A program made the position numbers and the translations under genes. This document shows positions 1-6,143 of a DNA stretch of 11,763 bases, piece by piece. Origin of the DNA: JAHCHG01 sp038251885 (GTDB taxonomy: Bacteria > Acidobacteriota > Blastocatellia > Pyrinomonadales > Pyrinomonadaceae). The first letter of the stretch is position 1. Every line of letters begins with the position of its first letter. Location of the stretch: assembly GCA_038251885.1 (NCBI GenBank), contig JBBSAX010000164.1, positions 1 to 11,763 on the forward strand. Reading direction: 5' to 3'. Below the pieces are notes generated by a model. That model did no database searches, was not told the origin of the DNA, and saw only the letters and a list, made by a program, of their open reading frames with translations.

Positions 1-207
1 CCGACGGGCAAATACATCACGCAGATTTTCTCGGAAGGTGAAAATCTCAAATTGATTTTACTGCCAATTGACAGCGGCGAACCGAAAATATTCGACGGTT
101 TGGGCAAAGGCACATCAAATCTTCCCGAATGGTCGCCCGACAGCAAACAGTTTCTTTATTCTCTCATTAACGAAACTCACGATGCAGTTTTATTGAGTGA
201 ATTCTAA
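1..207 (+). CDS. C-terminal end of a PD40/TolB-like beta-propeller protein (partial)
   Basis: Reading frame 1 is open from the window edge to TAA at 205-207, giving the last 68 residues of a longer protein. The tail contains LPEWSPDSKQFLYSL, the W-SPD-K pattern of a PD40/WD40-like (TolB-type) propeller blade, followed by a last strand ending in LLSEF. In Acidobacteria and relatives such propellers often form the C-terminal half of serine/threonine protein kinases or of transport/TolB-like proteins, but the N-terminal part lies outside the window, so the full architecture cannot be told. It converges with the next gene, with a 54-bp gap between the stop codons. Confidence 0.7.
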   Translation, partial: PTGKYITQIFSEGENLKLILLPIDSGEPKIFDGLGKGTSNLPEWSPDSKQFLYSLINETHDAVLLSEF

Positions 208-261
208 ACAGTTTTATTTAAAAGAAATTGCGATCACGATGTTTCTTTGCCCTGATGTTTT

Positions 262-696
262 CTAAGTTTCTTTTTCTTCTTTTGTCCAAAGTTTAAAGAG
301 CCTTTTTCTTGTTTCGATTTTCTCTTCGACGTTGGGAGTTTTCAAAACGAGCGTTTCGAGATTCAATAAATAATCCGGTTCGTGGAAAAGTTCGCGGAGT
401 TCGGCTAAAAAAGGCTGAATTTTCGTATAAACGAAAATGTATTCAGTTCCCGAATCAAAAAACATTTTTTCGTCCAATGCGCCGTTCAAAACAAACGAAC
501 AAGCCATATCCCAATATGAAGTTATCATTCGGAAATACGCACTCTGCTGTTCGCCTTCGCGGTAGAGTTTTATAATATCCAAGGCATTTTTCGGCGCAAA
601 ATCCGAAAAATACCAAGCCCGCGCTGCCCGCATTTTTTCGTCGCGGCGGAGTTCGTAAAGTTTCAAAATTGCGTTCATCGAGTGTTCTTTGTTCAT
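262..696 (-). CDS. Conserved hypothetical protein (144 aa)
   Basis: I do not recognise a function. The 144-residue product is soluble, with no signal peptide and no membrane segment. It is mostly helical by composition, with a W-rich centre (RAWYFSDFAP at 27-36, MITSYWDMACSFV at 57-69) and a charged C-terminus ending KEEKET. The YWDMA core resembles conserved hypothetical proteins I associate with Acidobacteria; I cannot name the domain securely. The ATG at 696-694 follows directly after the TAG (699-697) of the TPR gene. An AGGAG on the minus strand at 709-705, inside the end of the TPR gene, sits 8 nt before it, so translation is probably coupled to the TPR gene. A downstream ATG (Met7) is possible but lacks such a site. 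Confidence 0.75.
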   Translation of the reverse strand: MNKEHSMNAILKLYELRRDEKMRAARAWYFSDFAPKNALDIIKLYREGEQQSAYFRMITSYWDMACSFVLNGALDEKMFFDSGTEYIFVYTKIQPFLAELRELFHEPDYLLNLETLVLKTPNVEEKIETRKRLFKLWTKEEKET

Positions 697-1407
697 CTAA
701 TTTTCTCCTGTAAAATTTCGGCTGAATTCAAGTTTTGCCAGTAATTTTTTGTCTTGATCTTGTTTATAAAATTTGCAGAATTGCAGATTGTTTTTCGCTT
801 CGACGGAATTTCCTTTTGATTCAAATAAAGCCTTTTCAAATTGATTTTCGGCGGACGCGAAATCGTGTTTCAGCGCGTAAATCACTCCAAGATTGTTGTG
901 TGCGTCCGATGCCGATGAACTTTTATATCTGATCGCATTTTCAAAAGACTTTTCCGCCTCGCTGAAATTTTGCTTGTTCAAATAAACAAAAGCCAGATCA
1001 AACCACGCTTCGCCATCATCCGTTTTTAGCTTTAACGCATCACGAAAAGCATTTTCCGCTTCATCAAAATTTTTCAATTTCATCTGCGCCATTCCGAGCG
1101 CGTAAAATGCTTTTTGATAGTTTCGACGACTTAAATTTATCGCTTCCGTAAATCGTTCAATTGATTTGTCCGGCTTGTTTAATCGAAAAAAACAAACGCC
1201 CAAATTAAAATGAATTCGAGCCAGAAATGAGTCCGACGGTTTTTCTATTTCTGTCAAAAGAAGGGTTTTTTGAAAATTTTTCGATGCCTTTTCAAATTCA
1301 CCTTTCCGGGCATTTTGTAACCCTTCGTCAAAAGATTTTTGAATCGCCGGGGTTTGCGCCGCTGCCGAAAAACTGAAAACGAGAAAAATAAAAAATAAAA
1401 TTCGCAT
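697..1407 (-). CDS. Secreted/periplasmic tetratricopeptide repeat protein
   Basis: The 236-residue product starts with a clear signal peptide: MRI, a hydrophobic run LFFIFLVFSFS, then AAAQ with likely cleavage near residue 18. The rest is tandem TPR helices: about 25-53, 63-96, 98-131 (ALGMAQMKLKNFDEAENAF), 132-164 (DLAFVYLNKQNFSEAEKSF) and 167-199 (NNLGVIYALKHDFASAENQF). TPR proteins act as scaffolds for protein-protein contacts; the partner is unknown. The signal peptide fixes the start at 1407. The Shine-Dalgarno AAGGAG lies in the right arm of a perfect hairpin that ends 2 nt before the ATG, so initiation may be controlled by RNA folding. The stop abuts the start of the downstream hypothetical gene, so the two form a pair. 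Confidence 0.85.
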   Translation of the reverse strand: MRILFFIFLVFSFSAAAQTPAIQKSFDEGLQNARKGEFEKASKNFQKTLLLTEIEKPSDSFLARIHFNLGVCFFRLNKPDKSIERFTEAINLSRRNYQKAFYALGMAQMKLKNFDEAENAFRDALKLKTDDGEAWFDLAFVYLNKQNFSEAEKSFENAIRYKSSSASDAHNNLGVIYALKHDFASAENQFEKALFESKGNSVEAKNNLQFCKFYKQDQDKKLLAKLEFSRNFTGEN

Positions 1408-1409
1408 AA

Positions 1410-1453
1410 TCTAAAATCTCCTTAGACTTTTTTTAGTCTAAGGAGATTTTAGA
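1410..1453 (-). promoter_or_regulatory. Perfect 19-bp hairpin holding the TPR gene's Shine-Dalgarno sequence
   Basis: Positions 1410-1428 and 1435-1453 are perfect reverse complements (19 bp) around a 6-nt loop (AAAAAA on the transcript). Read on the minus strand, the 3' arm contains AAGGAG about 10 nt before the TPR ATG, and the 5' arm contains the matching CTCCTT. If this leader is transcribed, the fold would bury the ribosome-binding site completely. Possible roles are an RNA thermometer-like switch, a site opened by a protein or small RNA, or an operator read as DNA. No aptamer domain is evident upstream. Confidence 0.7.
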
Positions 1454-1533
1454 AAATTCGCTTAATAAAAATCTTATCGCAAGTTGCGCTTTATTTTCTG
1501 AAATTGCTAAAGATTTGAAATCTAACTTCAAGT
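1454..1533. other. Intergenic stretch between the ThuA-like and TPR genes
   Basis: AT-rich spacer. It holds a small palindrome AGATTT-G-AAATCT at 1511-1523 and is the only room for a separate promoter for the TPR pair. I found no minus-strand -35/-10 pair good enough to call. Confidence 0.4.
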
Positions 1534-2418
1534 TTAGCCGGAAAGCCATTTTGCCAGATTTGCCACATAAGTTTTTATATCTTCCAATTTTTCGGGGTTG
1601 TTTTTAACTTCATCGCCCGGCGGTTCTTCTAAGAATGCCGGACAACCCTTTGAAATATCCCAATTATAATCTACCAGATGATGAAAACTCGATTCGGCGA
1701 TGCCGCGACCTAAATTGTTTCCATATTTGTCTTGGCTTCGCTCAAAAGCGACGATTAGATTAAAATCGTTTTCCGACATCCGACTTTTACTTTTAGCGAT
1801 AATACGCGCCGAATCGTCATCTTTTGGTTTACCGACTCCGCCTTCGTGCGGATGCGCGGGGAAAAATTCGATGGTTGAGCCGTCCGATCTTTTAAGAAGT
1901 TCGTGAACAGGTTCGACCGCAACAATCTTTTGATAATTACCGTTTGCACCGGAATGATAATTTGGATAATTAATAGTTTGCGTGTCTTGATCGTCGCGCC
2001 GGTTGCGATCTTCGTTCGGATCGTTTTGTTTCGAGTGAAAATAATGCGCCGCACCGATTCCGCCGACCGTGCAGAGCGAAGTTCCCATATCCTGATGATC
2101 GCGCGTCGTGAAAATGCCTTTACCGTTTTGACGAAACTTCGTGATCGCCTGACAATCTTCCTTCGACAAAACACCTTCGGTATCCAAAGCAAAAAGCCAG
2201 AGTTCATCAAAATCGGATTCGTCAATCGTATTCAAAACCTTGTCGTTTCCGTCAGCGTCCTTCTCCAGATTGCGTGTCGTAACCTCGTAAAGCGCATCTC
2301 CGCTTTCGTTTCTCAGAGACTTCAGATGTTCCGTCAAAAGCGAAAATCGCCCGATGTGCCAATCGTCTTCCGTGTATAGAATCGTCGTTTGCAGTAAGAT
2401 TTTTACAGCGGTTTTCAT
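1534..2418 (-). CDS. ThuA-like (class I glutamine amidotransferase-fold) protein
   Basis: The 294-residue product begins with a beta-strand and loop (ILLQTTILYTEDDWHIGRFSLL), continues with an alpha/beta core (DFDELWLFALDTEGVLSKEDCQAITKF, then KGIFTTRDHQDMG at 100-112) and ends with RGIAESSFHHLVDYNWD (238-254). This arrangement matches proteins with a ThuA-like or GATase1-like fold, where a late strand ending in xSSxHH is typical. His-rich segments IGAAHYFH (121-128) and FFPAHPHEGG (185-194) could form a site, but I cannot assign a substrate; some ThuA-like proteins are linked to sugar metabolism. No signal peptide. There is no clear Shine-Dalgarno before the ATG at 2418. It lies 103 nt downstream of the UBP zinc-finger gene on the same strand and may be read through from it. 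Confidence 0.65.
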   Translation of the reverse strand: MKTAVKILLQTTILYTEDDWHIGRFSLLTEHLKSLRNESGDALYEVTTRNLEKDADGNDKVLNTIDESDFDELWLFALDTEGVLSKEDCQAITKFRQNGKGIFTTRDHQDMGTSLCTVGGIGAAHYFHSKQNDPNEDRNRRDDQDTQTINYPNYHSGANGNYQKIVAVEPVHELLKRSDGSTIEFFPAHPHEGGVGKPKDDDSARIIAKSKSRMSENDFNLIVAFERSQDKYGNNLGRGIAESSFHHLVDYNWDISKGCPAFLEEPPGDEVKNNPEKLEDIKTYVANLAKWLSG

Positions 2419-2467
2419 AGTTTTAAATTCAGGGGCGAGAGACGATTAATAACATAAAAGCCCAACG

Positions 2468-2490
2468 GCAAAATTATAGTTAAATTTTGC
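2468..2490 (-). promoter_or_regulatory. Inverted repeat overlapping a TATAAT on the minus strand
   Basis: GCAAAATT at 2468-2475 and AATTTTGC at 2483-2490 form an 8-bp perfect inverted repeat with a 7-nt centre. On the minus strand a perfect TATAAT (2478-2473) sits across this repeat, 55 nt upstream of the ThuA-like ATG. No convincing -35 box lies 15-19 nt upstream, so promoter function is weakly supported. The overlap would suit an operator. Confidence 0.3.
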
Positions 2491-2521
2491 TCTTTCCCTC
2501 TCGTCCCTCCCTTCTCATATT

Positions 2522-2785
2522 TCAAATCTTTTCAAAAAACATATCGTCAATGTAGCAATAACCCCAATCTTCACCGGATTCAAATGATTTTACAATCGGA
2601 TGATTTGTCGCGTGAAAATGTTTCGTCGCATGCTTGTTCGGCGAAGAATCACAGCAGCCGACATATCCGCACGTTTCGAAAAGCCGCAGATGCAGCCAGC
2701 GTCCGCCGATTTTCACGCAATCTTCGCATCCGTCCGCGCTTGGGCTGACTTCTTTTATTTCACTCAAATGTTCGCAACCTTCCAT
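2522..2785 (-). CDS. Stand-alone UBP-type zinc finger protein (87 aa)
   Basis: Almost the whole 87-residue protein is one zf-UBP domain: CEH at 4-6, GCEDC at 19-23, WLHLRLFETCG (30-40), VGCCDSS (42-48), KHATKHFH (51-58) and NHP (61-63). It matches the C-terminal domain of the upstream LtrA fusion closely (GCE-C, VGCCDSS, KHATKHFH). Eukaryotic zf-UBP domains bind the ubiquitin C-terminus; bacterial ones lack that context and their ligand is unknown. Phe36 stands where the fusion copy has Cys429, so one possible zinc ligand is missing. The ATG has GGAG 9 nt upstream. The gap from the LtrA stop is 30 nt, so it is probably in the same operon. Confidence 0.88.
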   Translation of the reverse strand: MEGCEHLSEIKEVSPSADGCEDCVKIGGRWLHLRLFETCGYVGCCDSSPNKHATKHFHATNHPIVKSFESGEDWGYCYIDDMFFEKI

Positions 2786-2815
2786 AGTTTTTCACTCCGA
2801 AATTTGTCTGTAAAA

Positions 2816-4294
2816 TTATTCTATCTCTTCGCTTTGCTGATTTCCAATTGTTTCGAGAAGCGGCACAAATCTATTGTCTTCATAGCACCAAGCCCAAGTT
2901 TCTGCGGGTTCTAACGACGCGATAACCGGATGTTTTTCCTCGTGAAAATGTTTGGTCGCGTGTTTATAGATTGAGGAATCGCAACAACCGACGTGACCGC
3001 AACTCAGGCAAAGTCGCAGATGCACCCATTTATAATTATTTTTCACGCATTCTTCACAGCCGTCGGTGCTGCGCGGCTTGTAAATCTGCATTTCATCGGC
3101 GTGTTCGCACGGGCGTAAATGTTGGGTGCTTTCTTGTGAGATTTCTGACCCGAATTTACTTTCCAACCAAACGCCGATAATTAGTAAAAGTAAAAATACT
3201 GATAAAACAATTAGCGGCGGCAGAAAATTTCCGATGTATAAAAGTGAAAGTGAAATAGCGACAGATGCCAGACGCGCATAAATCAAATTGCAATTTTCAG
3301 CCGCCAGTTTGATGGCTGTAATTGTCAGTAAGTAAACGGCAATGCCGCCGCCCAAAAGCGCGAGCGTCGGAAAATGCAGATGCGCTTCATTCGCTTCTTT
3401 AATGGAATGTTCGACTCCGATGCCGACAGCGACGATGCTGGCGACGATGAAAAAATGTCCGTAGAGATAAATAAATCGCGGATAGGCGGCATTAGCTTTG
3501 ATCGCGTTGTCCTCGACAAAATCGAAATTTATCCACCAGATCGCCGCCGCCATTGCAAAACCGATTGCCGCAACCGCAATGGTTTGCACATTCCAAGCGG
3601 TTTGCGCCGCACCGTTTGCCGTAGCAACTACGGCTTCGCCTAAAACGATGATCGTAAAAAGTCCGAATCTTTCGGGAATATGAGATTGGTCAAAAGGAAG
3701 CGCGGTAACATTTTTGACGTTGAAAAACGGCGTAACTAATTCCAAAATAACTGCTAACGCCCAAGCAAAATATCTAAACGGCGGCGGCAGAAAAATCGAA
3801 ATCAGCCATAAACCGACGGCAATTCCGAAACCCGTAATGAACTGAAAATTATACGAACGCGCCAGCGGAACATAATAAGCCGCACGAATATAGAGCGTAA
3901 TTAAAACCAGACGCACTAATACATAAGAAATAACAAAAGGCACATCGCCTTCGAGCGAAAAAGCATTTCCCAAACACAAAGCGAGCGCGGCGACCGCAAG
4001 CATCGCCGCAAACATTAAAATTCGATGCGTCGTTTCTTCGGTTTCAAAACGGTCGCCGTAAAATGTAAATCCGACCCATGTCCACCAAACGGGAATAAAC
4101 AAAGCGATATATTTTAAAGTGCCGCTCAAGTCAGAATTTTCAGCTAGAATTTTGGCAATATAAGCGACCGCCAGAACAAAAACGAGATCGAAAAACAGTT
4201 CGAGCCAACTGGCGTGGCGTTCGCCCTCTGTCGTTTCCAGAGTTCTGAGTCGCAGACGGCTTCGCGCAATTGAGTTTTCGGTTTGTTCAGCCAT
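2816..4294 (-). CDS. LtrA family membrane protein fused to a C-terminal UBP-type zinc finger
   Basis: The protein has 492 residues in two parts. Residues 20-380 are an LtrA (low temperature requirement A) family membrane region, starting with the hallmark ASWLELFFDLVFVLAVA (28-44) and containing PERFGLFTIIVLGEAVVA (207-224), with about ten to twelve hydrophobic segments. Residues 394-478 are a zf-UBP domain with Cys396, His398, Cys413, Cys416, Cys429, Cys432, Cys437/438, His445, His449, His451 and His455. LtrA was named from Listeria, where its loss impairs growth in the cold; its biochemical activity is unknown. The zinc finger follows the last membrane helix and is probably cytosolic, as a sensor or docking module. 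The gene lies 29 nt after the FMN reductase and 30 nt before a second zf-UBP gene. The Shine-Dalgarno sequence is weak. Confidence 0.9.
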   Translation of the reverse strand: MAEQTENSIARSRLRLRTLETTEGERHASWLELFFDLVFVLAVAYIAKILAENSDLSGTLKYIALFIPVWWTWVGFTFYGDRFETEETTHRILMFAAMLAVAALALCLGNAFSLEGDVPFVISYVLVRLVLITLYIRAAYYVPLARSYNFQFITGFGIAVGLWLISIFLPPPFRYFAWALAVILELVTPFFNVKNVTALPFDQSHIPERFGLFTIIVLGEAVVATANGAAQTAWNVQTIAVAAIGFAMAAAIWWINFDFVEDNAIKANAAYPRFIYLYGHFFIVASIVAVGIGVEHSIKEANEAHLHFPTLALLGGGIAVYLLTITAIKLAAENCNLIYARLASVAISLSLLYIGNFLPPLIVLSVFLLLLIIGVWLESKFGSEISQESTQHLRPCEHADEMQIYKPRSTDGCEECVKNNYKWVHLRLCLSCGHVGCCDSSIYKHATKHFHEEKHPVIASLEPAETWAWCYEDNRFVPLLETIGNQQSEEIE

Positions 4295-4323
4295 ACATCG
4301 CTTTCAACAAATTTATACGCTCT

Positions 4324-4938
4324 CTAACTCTCCGTATTGGAAATAAGTTCGATTTCGCCGTGAGTTTTTTTGAGCATATCAGCCAATGATTCGCCGAGCG
4401 ATTCGAGCAACTTTTTCATTTTATCGTCGGTAATTTTTTCGCCGTTGCCGTCAAACATTTCGTGAACTTTTCCGACGGCAATTTCCGACGGCAAAACATT
4501 TACCTGCAAAATTGTTAAAACCGAACGCAGATGACCAAGACAACGAATGCCGCCAAAACCACCGGGCGAAGCCGTCATAATCGCGCCGATTTTTCCTTTG
4601 AAAACTTCGCCCATTTTGAATTCGTCGCTTTGGCGCGAAGCCCAATCAATCGCATTTTTGAGTCCACCGGGAAGCGATCCGTTATATTCGGGCGAAGCGA
4701 TCAGAAGTCCGTCGTGTTCGCTCAAAAGTTTTTGCAATTTGAGCGCGGTTTCGGGGAACCCGTTTGCTTCCTGATCGTCCGCATCATAAATCGGCATCAG
4801 ATAATCTTTCAAATTGATATAAGTAACTTCCGCACCGGCGCGTTTTGCGCCTTCAATCGCGGTTTTGACGACTCTTTTATTGTAAGAATTCTCGCGCAGA
4901 CTTCCGGCAAAAGCCAGAATTTTCGGTTTTTTCGACAT
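4324..4938 (-). CDS. NAD(P)H-dependent FMN reductase (flavodoxin-fold)
   Basis: The 204-residue product carries the family signature. The FMN phosphate loop is GSLRENSYN at 12-20 after a first strand (KILAFA). The second signature, SPEYNGSLPGGLKNAIDWASR (82-102, listed in part), contacts the isoalloxazine ring. ASPGGFGG at 123-130 is the third flavin loop. Such enzymes reduce FMN, quinones, azo dyes or chromate with NAD(P)H in the cytosol; the exact substrate cannot be read from sequence. Length is typical (180-210 aa). A GAGGG about 8 nt before the ATG supports this start. It is the first gene of the minus-strand operon leading to the LtrA-UBP and UBP genes, which suggests a redox role shared with them. 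Confidence 0.9.
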   Translation of the reverse strand: MSKKPKILAFAGSLRENSYNKRVVKTAIEGAKRAGAEVTYINLKDYLMPIYDADDQEANGFPETALKLQKLLSEHDGLLIASPEYNGSLPGGLKNAIDWASRQSDEFKMGEVFKGKIGAIMTASPGGFGGIRCLGHLRSVLTILQVNVLPSEIAVGKVHEMFDGNGEKITDDKMKKLLESLGESLADMLKKTHGEIELISNTES

Positions 4939-4955
4939 AAATTTTTCCCTCTCGT

Positions 4956-4975
4956 TCTAAAATTAAAGTTTTAGA
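4956..4975 (-). promoter_or_regulatory. Small hairpin just upstream of the FMN reductase ribosome-binding site
   Basis: TCTAAAA at 4956-4962 and TTTTAGA at 4969-4975 are perfect reverse complements around a 6-nt loop. On the minus strand the hairpin ends a few bases before the GAGGG of the FMN reductase, leaving that site free. A 14-nt palindrome, TTGGAA-AA-TTCCAA, lies further upstream at 4993-5006. Either could be an operator or leader element; neither is a known named motif. Confidence 0.3.
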
Positions 4976-5026
4976 GAGTTTGCCACGAAATTTTGGAAAA
5001 TTCCAATTCTTGCTGTTTAATAAAGA

Positions 5027-5213
5027 CGGAACGCGAACTTCAGTTCGCCGGGAGCGCAGGTTGCCAACCTGCATAAGCGCGATAGCGCGAACAAGCCTGT
5101 GCGCTAAAATAAAGTTTATTCTAATCAAACGTCATTTGCGTTTTTACAAACGCATGCAGGTTGGCAACCTGCGCTCCCGGCGCGGATAACTTTGACCATA
5201 AGTTTACGTTCCG
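5027..5213. repeat. REP/BIME-like element with nested inverted repeats
   Basis: The perfect inverted arms are 5046-5074 and 5154-5182 (29 bp each). Each arm is itself a palindrome, GCAGGTTG / CAACCTGC with one central base (5056-5072 and 5156-5172). The symmetry extends outward: 5027-5040 matches the reverse complement of 5200-5213 at 12 of 14 positions. Between the arms are further small hairpins, GCGC-GATA-GCGC at 5077-5088 and GCGTTT / AAACGC at 5138-5153. A hairpin GCGAACT / AGTTCGC occupies 5033-5048. Two palindromic units in opposite orientation are the layout of a BIME, usually spread by a REP-associated tyrosine transposase encoded elsewhere. It lies in the divergent gap between the FMN reductase and the carbonic anhydrase and accounts for most of that 300-bp stretch. 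Confidence 0.75.
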
Positions 5214-5218
5214 ATAAT
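5192..5218 (+). promoter_or_regulatory. Candidate promoter of the carbonic anhydrase gene
   Basis: TTGACC at 5192-5197 (5 of 6 to TTGACA) is followed after a short 15-bp spacer by GATAAT at 5213-5218 (5 of 6 to TATAAT), 20 nt before the ATG at 5239. The leader would be very short and no Shine-Dalgarno is visible. The box region overlaps the outer right end of the REP/BIME-like element. The spacer is shorter than the ideal 17, so the call is tentative. Confidence 0.35.
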
Positions 5219-5238
5219 TTAATAACTTCTAAAAAATT

Positions 5239-5748
5239 ATGATTAAAACTTTTCAAGAAAAAACACCGAAAATCCACGAAACGGCATTTATTACCGAAGA
5301 CGCAATTATCATCGGAGACGTTGAAATCGGTGCAGAATCAAGCGTTTGGTTCGGCTGTATCCTGCGCGGCGATGTCAATTACATCCGCATCGGCAAGCGC
5401 ACGAATATTCAAGACGCAAGCGTAATTCACGTTTCGCGCAAAGATCATCCGACCGTTTTAGAAGACGAAATAACAGTCGGACATCGCGTAACTTTGCACG
5501 GTTGTTACATCGAAACGGGTTGTTTGATCGGCATCGGCGCGATAATTTTGGACGGCGCAAGAATCGGCAAAAACTCCCTCGTCGCGGCGGGAAGTTTGGT
5601 TACGCCGAACACGATTATTCCCGAAAGATCGCTCGTAATGGGAAGTCCGGCAAAAGTTAAACGCGAATTATCCGACGAAGAAATCAAAGACTTGGAGAGA
5701 TTCTGGCAAAACTATGTGAAACTCTCAAAAAACTATTTGAAAGGCTAA
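5239..5748 (+). CDS. Gamma-class carbonic anhydrase family protein (YrdA/PaaY-like)
   Basis: The 169-residue product is a left-handed beta-helix hexapeptide-repeat protein (for example VEIGAESSVWFG, LIGIGAIILDGARIGKNSLV). It has the gamma-carbonic anhydrase residues: LRGD (Arg43, Asp45), NIQD (Gln58), VIH (His64) and GHRVTLHG (His82, His87), so the three-His metal site and the Arg/Asp/Gln set are present. Family members form trimers with metal between subunits; many YrdA/PaaY-type proteins have weak, redox-dependent or no CO2 hydration activity, so the reaction is not certain. Length is typical. The last two codons and stop lie inside the left heptad repeat arm (from 5741), so the end of this gene may have been set by the insertion of that cassette. 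Confidence 0.88.
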   Translation: MIKTFQEKTPKIHETAFITEDAIIIGDVEIGAESSVWFGCILRGDVNYIRIGKRTNIQDASVIHVSRKDHPTVLEDEITVGHRVTLHGCYIETGCLIGIGAIILDGARIGKNSLVAAGSLVTPNTIIPERSLVMGSPAKVKRELSDEEIKDLERFWQNYVKLSKNYLKG

Positions 5749-5770
5749 AGGCTAAAGGATTAAGGATAAA
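5741..5770 (+). repeat. Left heptad inverted-repeat arm of the four-helix-bundle cassette
   Basis: The 30 bases are four 7-base units in register, AAGGCTA, AAGGCTA, AAGGATT, AAGGATA, plus AA, and end directly at the ATG at 5771. The arm matches the reverse complement of 6144-6173 at 27 of 30 positions. It supplies the only purine-rich ribosome-binding candidate (AAGG) for the downstream small gene and contains the stop of the carbonic anhydrase. Confidence 0.85.
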
Positions 5771-6139
5771 ATGGATAATAAAAATTTGATGCAGAGGACG
5801 AAAACTTATGCTCTGCGAATAATTCGGTTTTATGTTGCTTTGCCGAAAACTACAGAATCGCAGGTTTTGGGAAAACAGGTTTTGCGTTCGGGAACTTCCA
5901 TCGGCGCACATTACCGGGAAGGAAACCGCGCTAAATCCGATGCTGATTTTATTCATAAACTCGAAACTGCTCTACAAGAATTAGACGAAACTTCCTACTG
6001 GCTCGAACTAATCATCGAAGCCAAAATTTTCAGCGAAAATCAAGTAAAACCTTTAATTGACGAAACAAATGAACTAAACGCGATTTTCACTTCAATCGTA
6101 AAAAAAGTAAAAATAAAACGAAATAACACAAAGAAGTAG
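5771..6139 (+). CDS. Four-helix-bundle protein, 23S rRNA intervening-sequence (IVP/S23) family
   Basis: The 122-residue product carries the family signature: LGKQVLRSGTSIGAHYREG (33-51), then RAKSDADFIHKLETALQEL (53-71) and DETSYWLELIIEAK (72-85), with a basic tail KIKRNNTKK. The family was first seen as ORFs inside intervening sequences of 23S rRNA genes and is also related to Avd, the accessory protein of diversity-generating retroelements. It probably forms an oligomeric helical bundle that binds nucleic acid, but its role when encoded between protein genes is unknown. Here it is not in an rRNA gene and no reverse transcriptase is near. It is bounded exactly by inverted heptad arms, starting right after the left arm and stopping 4 nt before the right one. 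Confidence 0.9.
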   Translation: MDNKNLMQRTKTYALRIIRFYVALPKTTESQVLGKQVLRSGTSIGAHYREGNRAKSDADFIHKLETALQELDETSYWLELIIEAKIFSENQVKPLIDETNELNAIFTSIVKKVKIKRNNTKK

Positions 6140-6143
6140 AAAA

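Noticed and set aside
221..248. AAAGAAA / TTTCTTT inverted repeat between the converging genes at 207 and 262
   Set aside because: The stem is only 7 A/T-rich pairs with a 14-nt loop; too weak to call a terminator.
1755..2379. Open frames of 156 and 158 codons overlapping the ThuA-like gene on both strands
   Set aside because: Their products are Arg/Ile-rich with no family resemblance, while the ThuA-like frame has clear conserved motifs.
4877..5189. Two short open frames on opposite strands that both contain MQVGNLRSRR
   Set aside because: Both arise from the inverted palindromic arms of the REP/BIME-like element; the peptide is a translation artefact of the repeat.
5771..6139. Diversity-generating retroelement accessory gene (Avd-like)
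   Set aside because: The four-helix-bundle family includes Avd, but there is no reverse transcriptase and no template/variable repeat pair in the window.
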